A stretch of 64,000 nt of DNA from Phallus indusiatus (Eukaryota > Basidiomycota > Agaricomycetes > Phallales > Phallaceae). Below, in pieces: positions 48,213 through 59,733 of the stretch. The DNA is taken from positions 62,001 through 126,000 of the forward strand of contig JAQFWX010000014.1 of NCBI GenBank assembly GCA_027605045.1, given 5' to 3'. Each line of letters starts with the position of its first letter. Within the stretch, counting starts at the first letter, position 1. Both the position numbers and the translations under genes were made by a program. The notes under the pieces were generated by a model, which saw only the letters and a list, made by a program, of their open reading frames with translations, was not told where the DNA came from and did not search any database.

Positions 48213-49664
48213 ATGTCATCTTCTGTCATCATTAAACGAAGGATTGGTGACGCAGAGTTCAATGCTATTGGATTCGGAACGATGGGTTTGAGCGCGTTCT
48301 AGTACGTTTTGCTCGTGTTCTTCTCTCCTTTGTGTATATTCGTGGTGTTAAAGGATAATCGCTAGCGGAGCCACAGCTTCCGATGAAGAGCGCTTCCAAG
48401 TTTTTGATAGAGCGTACGAGTTGGGCTGTACGCACTGGGACACGTAAGACAACCATCCTATTTATTCATGCTGTTTATGTCGCTCACATTTCGGGGAACA
48501 TAAGAGCTCGTGCCTATGGCGATTCTGAGTCTTTGATTGGTAAATGGTTCGCTCGTACGGGAAACCGAAAAGACATTTTCCTCGCTACAAAATTCGGTCT
48601 CAAACCCGATTTGTCACCTTGTGGTACACCTGAATTTGTGCGCGATTCTGTGGAAGAGAGTTTGGGGAATCTTGGAGTGGATTATATTGACTTATTGTAT
48701 CAGCATCGGTGAGAATTAAGCTTTCGCCATCTTGAAGGAGAGACGTTGAAGAGTGTTTTTGCTTTCTAGGGTTGATCCTGACACTCCAATTGAGATTACG
48801 GTTGGTGCTATGGCCGAGCTTGTCAAGTAAGCAGTGTATACCGTTGATAGGAAGTAAAATCACATATCTCCCGATAGAGAAGGCAAAGTGCGCTACTTGG
48901 GTCTTTCTGAATGCTCCAGTACCAGTCTCCGACGGGCACACGCCGTTCATCCCATCGCAGCCATTGAGGTTGAATATTCGCCGTTCATTTTGGATATTGA
49001 AAATCCACAGATAGGCCTCCTTGCGACGGCGCGCGAGTTGGGTGTCAAGGTTGTAGCGTATAGTCCAATGGGACGGGGGATTTTGACGGGGCAGTACGTA
49101 AGTATCAAAATCTGTTGCCTTTCAAGTCCGAGAGGGGCGCTGTGCTTAATCTGTACATGCATAGAAATCAGTGGATGAGTTTGATCAAGATGATTTCAGG
49201 AGAGCTATTCCATTGTGAGTTTGGAGATGCAATTTGGGGTTAAACAATGATAGGGCGGATTGATTCAAGAGATTTACCGTCAGATATCAAGAGTGTTTCC
49301 CGCTCATTCTGAAGATCGCCGAAGGCCTCAAAGCTCTCAGTGCCAAGTATAAGGCAACTGCTGGACAGGTAGCTCTTGCTTGGCTACTCCAACAGGGTGA
49401 CGATATCATTCCTATCCCAGGAACCAAACGCATCACTGTGAGTGTAATTAACAGCGCTGGGCACTACTTTATCCAATAGATCTTGACTGCTGTTGAAATA
49501 TTTAGTATCTCGAAGAAAATGTTGCTGCTGCGCGGATTCAATTAAGCGAACAGGACTTGGGAAACATCAGGAGACTGATTGACGAGGCTGGGATTCCATC
49601 TGCTGCCGCGCGTTATCCACCTGCTATCATGCATTTGCTTTTCGCAGACTCTGCCCCGCTTTGA
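48213..49664 (+). CDS. Aldo/keto reductase (AKR13-like, NADPH-dependent)
   Basis: Reduces aldehydes or ketones with NADPH in the cytosol. Eight exons (48213-48301, 48366-48443, 48505-48708, 48770-48826, 48878-49097, 49165-49214, 49284-49437, 49506-49664) encode 336 residues. The catalytic tetrad is complete: D55 (HWDTA), Y60 (RAYGD), K85 (LATKFG) and H123 (LLYQHR). Later motifs include [22 protein letters not shown] and [10 protein letters not shown] (NADPH phosphate-binding loop, Lys-Arg). It resembles the YakC/pyridoxal reductase-like branch that is often recruited to secondary metabolism. The gene lies 3.4 kb from the terpene synthase pair and has a clear TATA box. The substrate is not predictable. 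Confidence 0.92.
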
Positions 49665-50079
49665 ATCGAGGGCTGAGAGAGGTCGAAAATCAAATTCGAA
49701 TACATATCCACAAACTGTTGTATATGTAATAACGTATGTATAATAAGGATGTGCGCCGCCATCCGAATCCGGTTTTGTTGTCATAGAGAACTGCGCAGTA
49801 TTTTTGAAAAACACAACCTATACATCACTTTTTTTTTGAAATAACTCACAGCATGTCAAACTTTACAAGCGATTGGTGCGGGAGAGTCTAATGCACAGGC
49901 CGAAGCTTAGTCAGCCTTTGGGCGCTTTCCAGCTACTCCACTTGCAGTGTCCTCTCGGCAGTATACAGCAATCGAACAAAGAGGTGCAAGTTGTCTTTCC
50001 CTCTTCCCTTCCCTCTCTTTCCCAAACTCTTTTTCCCGTCGCATCTATATTATCTTATTCCCTTTTTTCTTTTTCTTCC
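49665..50079. other. Upstream region of the aspartic protease
   Basis: About 415 bp. The last 100 bases are strongly CT-rich (CCCTCTCTTTCCC tracts), typical of a fungal core promoter and leader. No other feature. Confidence 0.45.
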
Positions 50080-52036
50080 ATGTCTCGATTCATTTCTTCT
50101 CTGCTATTCTTATTGGTCTGCGACCTTGTTCACCTCGACATCACTCCTGTAGCTGCTATCTCTTTTCCCGTCCGTGGACATGTCCATCCTCCTTCACGTC
50201 GGCGCTCTCTTTCAAAACGGGCAACGAATACCAGCGTTCATGTAAATGACGTCTCTAATACTGAGTATTTGGCCGATATCACTATGGGAGGGTCCGTGCA
50301 CTTTCTATGTTGCCGGACGGTGGATACTTACTTACCTTGGCTAATCTTATTAGACAACAATTAGTCGTCACTATTGATACCGGAAGGTATGTAGTTTCTT
50401 TATACATTTTACGAATCTCATCTTCTGACACGCCTTGCTATTACTAGCTCCGACCTCTGGATAGCCCAGTCAATCCCTGGCACAAGCTTGACTAACACAA
50501 ATGTGTCTGTAAACTACGCCGTTGGTTCAGTCTTTGGTCCTGTAGGCTTTGTTGAAACAACATTCTCGGGCTTTACAGTACCCAGCCAAGCTTTCAGTAA
50601 GCAAAAACCCCTGATCATCACATTCTCCCCCTAAGACCGAACCTCTGTAGTCGCAGCACAGGACGACAGTGAACGTGCAAAGGAGCTCACGAGTGGCAAC
50701 GGCCTCATCGGTTTAGGTCCCAGTCAAGGTTCTATCATCCGCTCAACAATCAACGACGCAAAAGCCGATCCCTTCCTCGACAACGTTTTCCGTCAAAATA
50801 CCTCCACCCCCAATTTTATCACTGTGCTGCTTCAGCGGACAGGAGATCACGACGCCACCGTTAATGGTCAATTCACAATCAGCGAGACTATACCTGGGAT
50901 GGACTCCATACAGTCGCAAAATCAAGTCCCAGTAGCAATCACTTCCAACACCGAGTCGGCAAATCAACATTGGACAACCCTTATCGATGCTGTGTATGGT
51001 CCCGATGGGAACATTATCCCTGTCGACTCAACCGTCCCTGGTACTCCAGATGGAAAATTCGTCGCTGCATACGATACGGGCTTTACTTTACCCCAAGTCC
51101 CGAGTCCCATCAGCGATGCGATATACGGCCGCGTTCAAGGTGCAGAGTTTGACGAGAATCAAAGCGTATGGATTATACCTTGCGATCAAGAGCTTAATGT
51201 TACATTTACTATTGGTGGTCAAAACTTGACGATTAATCCGCTCGATACGTCTCCACCAGCTACGACTGTTGGTGGGCAGGATCCGAACCAATGTATTGGA
51301 GCTGTAAGCCCATGGTTTCTCTTAATGTGTTTGTATTCTCCGATGTATATCTTTCTTTCCAGTTCCAACCCATAGACTTCAACTCTGGTAACACAATAGA
51401 TGCAATCTTGGGCATGTCATTCAGTACGTCACACTTCGTTTTTCTGTACTTCATCCAATCATTTCAACCTCTGATACCCCTTTCTTATCTTTCCTAGTCC
51501 GAAACGCCTATCTACTCATCAACTTTGGAGACTTTGTAGACGGCAACCCCAATAATCAAAAAGACCCATTCATGCAATTCCTCTCAACCACCACCCCACA
51601 AAATGCACATCAAGACTTTGTAGACACTCGTCTGAACGGAAACGACATTACAGGCGAACCGCAGTTTGCGCTACTACCACCCAGTCAGGGTCAAAGGTCA
51701 TCACAACCAAAAGTGACGGGTGTAACATCTTCAACGTCTCCCTTTAGCGAATCGAACATTCACAGGTTTTTGCCGTATATTATTGCCGGGAGTGTTATTT
51801 TGGGTCTGGCGATACTCGGACTTTTGTTTACGTGTTGTTGTAGGGGACGGAGGAATAGGCGTTATTATGGTAGTGCTAACGGTGCTATTGGTGGTGGTGG
51901 CGCCGGAGGAGGAGGACCGTTCGTTCTCAATCCGAGGTCGTATCGGTCCTTGCAAGATCCAACTCCTGCGGGATATTCGATGTACAACATGCCGCCACCA
52001 CAGCCTGGGCCTTATAAAGACCCATACTATGGTTGA
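50080..52036 (+). CDS. Membrane-anchored pepsin-like aspartic protease (A1)
   Basis: Secretory-pathway endopeptidase. Six exons (50080-50291, 50354-50386, 50448-50596, 50651-51303, 51363-51423, 51498-52036) give 548 residues. A signal peptide (about 1-25) is followed by a short basic pro-region (RRRSLSKR). The first catalytic motif is D79-T-G-S in VVTIDTGSSDLW; the second is D273-T-G-F in AAYDTGFTLP, where Phe replaces the usual Thr/Ser. Disulfide cysteines (CDQ...NQC) and ILGMSFIRNAYLLINFG complete the fold. Beyond residue about 430 lie a Ser/Pro linker, one transmembrane helix (IIAGSVILGLAILGLLFTC) and a Gly/Pro/Tyr-rich cytoplasmic tail. It is likely a plasma-membrane or wall-associated protease. 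Confidence 0.9.
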
Positions 52037-52419
52037 TATTTTCCTTCTTACGTGATATTAACTGGTTTATCATGGGATACCTTTTTCTCTCTCTTTCTCT
52101 CCTTTTCTTCTGTTGTTGTTGTTGTTGTTTGCATGGATTTTAGGATGACATGGACCAGATGTTTTTTCTGTTTTTGATTATTAGTTTACATAACGTTATT
52201 CTATTACTATTAAAAGTCAAATTTGACGCATGGGTTGATGATTCAGGTCGTCCTTATAGGAACCAATGCTCGCGTGGTAAAAAAAGACACTGTCACTTTA
52301 TTCAATTACATTCCATTTCACTTCCCGAGTCGTGTATATATAAAAAAACGAGCACATAAAGATGGGTCAACTGAGATTGTACAAAATCTACAACTGTTTA
52401 TGCCTTGGAAAAATGACAT
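52037..52419. other. Convergent 3' region
   Basis: About 380 bp between the aspartic protease and the SDR gene, which converge here. A TTGTTG repeat (about 52112-52130) and T-rich runs are seen; no gene. Confidence 0.4.
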
Positions 52420-53757
52420 TCAAGCCAAGTTTTCCCTGATATATTCCTCAAACAAAGGTTTAAATTCCGGATGCCACCTGCTCAAAGCGGGCCTGTTCTC
52501 CGTTATATCCTCAGCGGCCCATTTAACCCTCAACTGGTCCAATTCGCGGGTCGTCTCGTTATCCGGTACAAGAATGTAGAAATCACCCGCTCGAACACGT
52601 TCGAGCATGTACAACACCGTTTGACTAGCTGTCCATGCTCCAGCCGGTTTTTCCGAGTTGTTGCCCTTGGTCAGGCCTGTGTACGTCCAACCGGGGCTGT
52701 TGGATTTGAAAGAAAAAATCAAGATGTTAGAAGACGACGAATAACCACCCCAAGCGATCCGTGATGATGTTTTTTTTTCACATGGATCGCATGAGGTGAT
52801 ATATTTGATGTGATGAATTACGACAAAAAGATGGGCGGATATAGACTTACACGAATAGATGGGCAGTTAGTTTAGTTGACTTTTGACGCAAGTCGTGTGC
52901 TAGACTTTCAGTTAGACTTTTGACGGCCGCTTTGGTGGCGTTGTATGCGGGATTTCCACTGAAAAAAAAAAACAGAATGAATGAAATAAGTCAAAGTATA
53001 TTAGGACGGCCCACGTACGGAGGATTGGTGATTCCTTGTTTAGATCCAGTGTTGATGATCGCACTTGGATTTTCCTGATGAAGCATAATAGGAACAAAAG
53101 TCTGCTGCACATTTACAACACTTCGATGTGTTTGACGGATTATTTAGCATAGGAACTTATATATATGCTCATTTAGAACTTACCCCCAAAAATTGACGTC
53201 GAACACTTTCTTCCACTTGTCAAGACCAGTCCAAGATCCACCAACGGGACCGATACCAGCGTTGTTCATCACAACGGTGACCTATCAATATAAATGCATA
53301 TTACGAAAAAATGTTACGTTCTTTGGACAGTGTAACTTACTTCTCCCCATTTATCCAAGACTTTGTCTCTCAGATTTTGAACCTGCTGGAGATCGCTCAC
53401 ATCGGTGGGCACAACGAGAACATTGGCGGGTCCAGATATAGCTTCGAGATCGCGCCCGAGAGCTTCTAATTGTTCAACGACAACATCGGCAATTGCGACT
53501 TTCAATCCAATGCTACAATGCGATTATACAAAAGGCAATTTTTTTTTTGGTTTTTGGGAAAACCAGGAATCAGACGTCAAGCGCCTTCTAATCTTGCCAA
53601 ACGGGACGACTACTTACTGCGCAAGCTCAAGTGCGGCTGCTCTTCCGATTCCACTGGCTGCACCGGTGATGACAGCGACACGATCACGTGCAATTGCACC
53701 TGCAGCTTCGGGGTCGACTGCTTGTCTCAAGGGCGACGGCTGGCGCGATGAAGGCAT
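52420..53757 (-). CDS. Short-chain dehydrogenase/reductase (classical SDR)
   Basis: NAD(P)-dependent oxidoreductase. Six exons (53618-53757, 53341-53512, 53184-53281, 53019-53120, 52851-52958, 52420-52696) encode 298 residues. The cofactor motif TGAASGIG (31-38), NNAG (VVMNNAGIG) and the catalytic Y176-x3-K180 (PAYNATKAA) with the preceding Ser (INTGSKQG) are all present. The C-terminal part, PGWTYTGLTKG through WAAEDITENRP, is longer than the minimal fold and may form the substrate lid. A 154-nt intron (52697-52850) is longer than most here. It could act on alcohols or ketones of a secondary metabolite, but a primary-metabolism role is equally possible. Confidence 0.9.
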
Positions 53758-54358
53758 TGATAATTTACAATGATTGACGATAAGTGGTTGATTTGTGAGT
53801 GGTGTGGGGTCAGAAATCAGAAATCGGGCTTCGTGACTAAGCAACGATGGACTAATACGTCATTCAATTCAGACTCCGAAAAATGTACACGTTTCCTTGT
53901 TTTTCCTTTTTCTTAATACTAGTTGGTCAAAAAAATAAACAAATTAGATATGTCAATGCTCAATGCGCTGAAGAAAAGGAAATATGAGGCTACTGGCAGT
54001 AATAGTGCCCATTGGATCGAAAACATGGAAGTGGGTTTATAATGTGAAAAAAACAATAATAAAAAGCATGGCACGAGTTTACAATATACAGTTCTTCACA
54101 GCTATTAGCCTAATAATTATAAGCGGCAATCATAGGCACCTCGTAATGGAAAAGCAAAAATGTTTGAAAAAAAGGGATGAAATAGGTGTTTTAAGCAGAG
54201 GAGAGCTGGAAGAGCCGTTCGGTAGCAGTGAAAGAGCGCAAAGCGTAGTACTATCCAAATCATCTTGAATCAAAAAGAAAAAGAAGAAATCCACAGAATC
54301 GCAAAACAAAATGATGGGGGATCCATACCGTCTGAAATAAGAAAGATAGAAGAAAGCA
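53758..54358. other. Upstream region of SDR and 3' region of Vts1-like gene
   Basis: About 600 bp, AT-rich, with A-runs. A 94-codon plus frame (53984-54268) antisense to the Vts1 3' region has no motif. Nothing else is seen. Confidence 0.35.
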
Positions 54359-56750
54359 TTAAGTAGATCCAGATGGAGTTGAAGAGCCCGTGTTCGTCGT
54401 CGTCGTCGTATTTGTGGTTGTCGTGCTCGTCGCTGAGCCAACAGGATCGGGTATACCCATCTTCGCTCTCACTTGCTCGAATGTCTTGAGCATCTTCCGC
54501 CTCGCGCCAACAGCTGCAACACCAATATCCTCAAGCTGCTGGTCGCTCATCACCACCATCTGCTTCCAAGTTATACCCTGGAAGTTTGACGTGTATTTGT
54601 GCAACCTGAGGCTCCTGAGCCACGAGGGTACATCTTCCAACAGCGTCGGGTCAATCTCCTCGTCGGGTTTATCGCCAGCCCCAGGGCGGCTCGATCCTCG
54701 TTTGTCCATCGATGATCGGTTGTTGCTGTTACCGCCACCACTACCACCACCGATACCTCCGCTTTTCGAACCGGGTACACGGTTCATGTTATTAAATCCA
54801 TTAAGGGAATTCATCATGTGAGGCTGAAGCGCCGCCATTTGAGCCGCAAGCAGTTGAGCTTGACCCTCGGGTGTCAAAGCAAGCGCACCGAGATTAGCAA
54901 GGAGATTCATGTTGAGACCTGGCATGCCCATCATGTTCATGTTCATCGGGTTCATGTTCATCATACCGGGGCTCGCAAGAGGGCTGTATCCAAGCGCACT
55001 AAGCGGTGTAGTATCGCCCATACCCCCTCCTCCCATACCGCCCATACCTCCCAGTCCGCCCATACCGCTGTTCATCATATTGTTTCCGAGAGGAGACATC
55101 GCCGGGCTTCTCGCACCACCCCATCCACCACCACCATTACCGGTATTACCGCCGCTAACGTTTCTATTCCCACGTGGTTGCAGACCGTGCTGCGACTGTT
55201 GTCCTTGAGTTTGTCCTTGATAATGTGATTGTTGACCAGATGAAGCCGTAGACGCATCATCACCATATACGCTCGCGTTCTTGCCTTGAGTGCTGTTGTG
55301 GTTATTGTGATCTTTGCCCCCCGCACCAGCGTTAGAAGGGGTGCTGCTTTTCCCGGGTCTTCTGTGTATTTTCGCGTCTTCTAGTACGAATGCGTTGGTA
55401 TTCAAATTGCTGTTAGTCGAATTGTACAGGTTTTGACCAGCTGAACCGGATTGATCCTTGGTGAACATGGGTACAGCCGGAGTGTTGACCATGGATGACC
55501 AAAGGCCTCCCACAGGAGGGGAAATCGGAACCTGTACTTCCGTGTCCGCGTCGGAATTGGTAACCGTAACACTAGCAGGAGGACCAGAACTAGAAAGACG
55601 AGGAGAGCGAAGGTTGCTCAAGCTGCTGAGATCCATGCTTTTAGGTCTCGCGCCGATGGGGTTGGATGGCGGCGGATGAAGAGTCGCAGACGTCGGAGAA
55701 GGAAGCTGCTGCTCCTGTTCCACAACCTGACCGAGCTGATTTCCTGCAGAACCTAAAGAACCTCCGGATCCCCAAAGACTTGCTGCATTCCCAGCTAGTG
55801 GCGGAGCTGAGATACGGTGGTTTGCATTGGCCTTGCTTTGCAGCCTCGCACGTTGCTGAGCAAGAGTCACAGCAGGATCTGTGCCCGAGTTGGAATTCGT
55901 GACGGTGTCCGGGGAAAGGAATGAAGCTGCTGAATCGACATTCAACGACGTACGTCCTCCGAAACCTCGGGCAGAGGGCGAAGCAGGTGGGTTAAACGAG
56001 TTGCCCAATCCGGGTGATTTCAACCCCAGGCTTGCTAGCTTCGATTCCATTTGGGTTTGCATGGATCCTGGGGATGTGAATCAGCATAACAGAACATCAA
56101 TGGAGAGATCATTTCCTTAAGACATACCTGCGGAGGGACTAAGAAGAGCCGTCATGGGATCGGAACGAGCCATTTGTTGAAGAACGGTAATAAAGAATCT
56201 GATTTGAACTTGAGTGGATTGTTGCAAAAGACTGTAAAGTGCAGCTGTTCTTTCTGCTTCCGAGAGAACGCGGAACCCTATATATAAAGAGACAAAGGAA
56301 GTATTGAGACATACGTCCGCGGCATTATAACGAAAAAGACTTACATTGTTCGATAGCAGCGAGTTCTTCTTTGAAATTAGCATCTAAAGATGCCGCCGCC
56401 ATCTCTTCCAATGTCACTTCATAGTTTTGGAGATTCTCGAACCATTGATCAATAGCTTCGGCTGAGAGCAGAACGCAATGTCAGCACCACATTGACACTG
56501 GAACGCTGAAATCTTCCCACTTGCCTTCAGGGGTCTGAAACATGGAAGCACCGCCGCTTACAAGGAGCTCGCTAGTCGGCCTGGCGCCGCCTGACTGACC
56601 ACCGACTCTGGGCGATGGGAGCGCGAGATTGTTAGCTCCAGGACGAGCCTGCGGTCCCATCGATACACGTGCACTAACTTTGTTGTTGCTGGACATGGAG
56701 GGAGGTGCAGGAGAAGATGTAGGGGAATGCGGGGAATGCAATCTTGACAT
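54359..56750 (-). CDS. VTS1: Vts1/Smaug-like SAM-domain RNA-binding protein
   Basis: Post-transcriptional regulator binding Smaug-recognition hairpins and recruiting deadenylation. Exons 56525-56750, 56345-56461, 56128-56277 and 54359-56067 encode 733 residues. The N-terminal conserved region (about 76-160: [49 protein letters not shown]) matches the Vts1 N-terminal domain. A long low-complexity middle follows, with Asn, Gly, Gln and Met tracts ([25 protein letters not shown]). The C-terminal SAM domain (about 640-697) has [31 protein letters not shown] and [11 protein letters not shown]. Intron 1 (56462-56524) has a GCAAGT donor. The ATG at 56750 was preferred; another lies two codons upstream. 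Confidence 0.92.
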
Positions 56751-57964
56751 ACACAAAAGAGGTATTTAAAGAAGATGGAAAAAGCCTCTGTTGTCCGAAA
56801 AAGACGACTCTAGTGCGTCTTATTCACAAGAGAAGAAGAGGAAGGGAAAAGTTTAGACGGGAGCTTTTTTTTATTGGTTTTGAAATTGTAATCAAGAAAA
56901 AAGAGTGTGCCCGAAATTTTTTTGAAAAAAAGGATAAGTTTCTCGACTTCGAGTCGGGTGCGATTTTCAAGATGCTAGTTCGAGAGTTGCCACGAGCTGC
57001 GCTGAGTTTAGCCTGCTTTCTTTGGTTTGAAAAATTTTGTGTGTCAAGGGTGCAAGAGCGAGAAGACCAGCGGGCCTGCCGGTCGTAGTCGAACAAGAGG
57101 TTTAAGAAAAAGAAAAAGAACACCGACGACGACGAGGGCGAAGGTGATGGTGATGAGGTCGGCTTCAAAAAGGACAATTGATACAGGCCAGCCGGTTTTC
57201 AAACTCCGATTCAAAAAATGCCTTTCAAACGTGTTTCCCACTACATATGTTCCACTAGACTATTTTCGATAAATATCACAATGTGTTTAGTCGCGCTTTC
57301 ATTCAATTTGAACTCGTGTTTGAATACTTTCTTCCTTTTCCTCGTTTTCTCAGTCAACGGTCGTGTGCTCTTGCATCTTGGCAAACAGGTCAAAACCGCG
57401 TTTTCGTATTCCTAGCGCTCTTAAGCTTTAGCCTTTTGCGCCTCGATATAATGTAAATATTTATATGAGATACTGACGGTTTCTGCAGGCACACATCAAT
57501 CAATGAAAGATCCATCGTCTCGACTGGCTGACAACGCTACTCAGCCTTTTACCCAGCGTTTCCCGGCACCGCTTTGATCTAGAAATGGCCATCAAAGATT
57601 TCTGACAGCTGATAGTTCAACGTTCAACGTTCACCAATATCTGAGCCATGGGTATGACTGACAGGGAATCTCATCAGATTTTTTAATGAACTCAACTAAC
57701 GTGTAATTTACATTGTTCATATCATCATAGAAGGTTCGGTTTTTATGTTGGGCCTAACAACGAAGCAAGATCAAGCTCGACCATCATTTAAATCTTGAAT
57801 TGTCTCCAAATCCCACTGCCTTTCCCTTCTTGGACCAAGTTTTCGCGATCTACAATAGCAGTGTTCAGTATCGTCTTTGATGATTATTTTTTACTTTACT
57901 CACGAATAAACTTATTTTAAAGGAATGGCAACATGTCAGTCTGACAGTCATGAATACGAGCTCC
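56751..57964. other. Intergenic upstream of Vts1
   Basis: About 1.2 kb. The proximal part has long T/A runs (5' leader of Vts1 on the minus strand); 57080-57170 is rich in GA and GAC repeats. Overlapping frames at 56744-57272 on both strands have low-complexity Lys/Arg or Phe composition and are not called. Confidence 0.4.
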
Positions 57965-58453
57965 TCATGAAGAACCCACCCTCAAAGTTCCTCGATGGTT
58001 TGACACCTCAACATAACTCAAAAGACTGCTCTCCCAGGTTTCAAATCCTATCTGTCTTATTGTGTATGTTGCGGAACCTTCGAGATACCCAGACGATTCC
58101 GCCGTGGCTTCAATTCTCAATACTGTGTCGTTCAAATTTAGTGAACTCACACTTCATCAATGAAAAGACGCACCCGATTGATTCCGGTTATTGTTGGTTA
58201 CATATTCTTTCTCTGCTTCAAAAACCACTATTCTCTCCAAGACTGGTGGGTACACGGAACCACCAAACACAGCTTGAATCTTGACTAGCTCTATGTTTTT
58301 AGAGCGATTATCCCCTGATTGCCCATCTTTCTGGACAGGAATGCCTTCGAAAAACTCTTTGATAAAGGCATCATCGAGATGTTCTGGTTTTCCTTTCTCG
58401 GCAAACAGTTTTTCGAATCTTTCTGAAAGTTCGGTTTGGGTAGCGTCTGGCAT
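57965..58453 (-). CDS. Hypothetical small protein, 145 aa, SnoaL-like length
   Basis: Two exons (58174-58453, 57965-58122) joined by a GT-AG intron in frame. The N-terminal half is acidic and helical (ELSERFEKLFAEKGKPEHLDDAFIKEFFEGIPV) and the second half is beta-rich (ELVKIQAVFGGSVYPPVLERIVVFEAE; LRIEATAESSGYLEGSATYTIR). The order of helices then strands and the length would fit a SnoaL/NTF2-like fold, but no diagnostic residue is seen, so this is a guess. Start chosen at the ATG of MPDATQTE. It lies upstream of, and in the same direction as, nothing obviously related. Confidence 0.65.
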
Positions 58454-58787
58454 TGTCAACTCGAGACAGCTGAAGTCAAGTTACAAGGAAAAAAATCACG
58501 CGTTTTTATAGGATATTCCTTTTGGAAATGAAAATACATAAAGAACATTGGGAAGATCTTCCTCGGCAACGTAAATTTGTTATTCATGGAGAAAGGAACG
58601 TAGACTTGTCACTCGTATTCCAATATATTTCGCCGCCCGTCATATAGTATGGACCTTTCGACGTTCGCGAATTTGGAATTAGCACTCCTGGATAACACAT
58701 CCGATTAATTGAACGAGACGAAATAATGAGATGTAGTCGTAGAAACATTTATAATCATTGAACTTATTTCATATAATTACATATTTT
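58454..58787. other. Short intergenic stretch
   Basis: About 330 bp between the small orphan gene and the GST gene, both on the minus strand. It should hold the promoter of the small gene and the 3' end of GST. No distinct element is seen. Confidence 0.35.
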
Positions 58788-59733
58788 TTATGTTTCAGTT
58801 GCAAAAGGCGAACATTCATCCGCTAATAAACCCCATCGTCCATTATTCCATTTGCTAGCGTTTTTCCACTCTTCAGGAAATTGCGTCTGAAATGTATGCA
58901 GAACGACTGAAATAGCGATGTCGGCAAAAGAGAAGGTCTCGCCCATAACATATGGGCCAGCGGAGCCATTTTTATCCAATATGACGGCCAAATTGTTGAA
59001 AGCTATCATAACATCCGAGTCATTGGTCAGCAAGAACTTGAAGTTTCGCAGCGTAACTCGCCTTTCTCAACATTCTTCCATGTTTCATCCCATTCTTGAG
59101 TTCCTTTTAGACACATTTCTTCTATTTTCTTCCCGAAGTATCCTTCTCTAGTCTGACGGAAGTACCTATACGAACGTGGGCCACTTCATCCGAGCACAAC
59201 CAGAGAAAAAGGAAGAACTGCATGCTCACGGTTGAGATTCTTCGTGAAGATTATGAAAGAATGCGGGAACAATCAGTTGTACGGAAGGGAAAATGATAGT
59301 ATTCATGACTGTTTCATGCAGTAACCACTGCAAAGCTTTAGTTCCCGCAGGAAATAAAGGCCGATCTGGAAACTTTTCGTCGAGGTATTCCGCTATCGCC
59401 CACGAATCCGTGATAACGGTAGGTTTTCCATCGGGGCCTGGATGGATCTCATCTGAGATAACAGGTATCGTATAAAAAGGCGATCCATCAGTTGGTTTAA
59501 CACCTCCCGGCTTGGCTCCAATACTGCGCAATGTCGGTTCGATATTGGGATATTCTAACCAAACGGTACGGTAAGGAATCTTCTTGTATTCCAACGCATA
59601 TCTAAGTATAGATAGATGATATGAGATCATAAGAGATAAATTGGCAGAAGGCGCACCTAGCTTTCAAACTGATCGTGTTCCATGGCCTGGATTTTCCGTT
59701 CGTGTCGTAGAGGATAATGGAAGGAGCTGACAT
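58788..59733 (-). CDS. Glutathione S-transferase, fungal etherase-like (GSTFuA/LigE-type)
   Basis: Four exons (59657-59733, 59230-59601, 59062-59165, 58788-59002) encode 255 residues. The thioredoxin-like N-terminal domain opens with IILYDTNGKSRPWNTISLKARYALEYKKIPY and continues through the cis-Pro loop FYTIPVISD and the glutathione-binding ITDSWAIAEYLDEKFP (Asp-Ser pair). The helical C-terminal domain has GPYVMGETFSFADIAISVVL, a typical N-capping motif. The YRTVWLEYP stretch and catalytic Ser-rich start match fungal GSTs related to bacterial beta-etherases, linked to lignin-aromatic or wood-extractive detoxification. Intron 3 (59003-59061) starts with GCGAGT. Removal restores VEKAFNNLAVIL. 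Confidence 0.9.

Noticed and set aside
54390..54821. 143-codon frame antisense to the Vts1 3' exon
   Set aside because: Reverse shadow of the low-complexity coding sequence.
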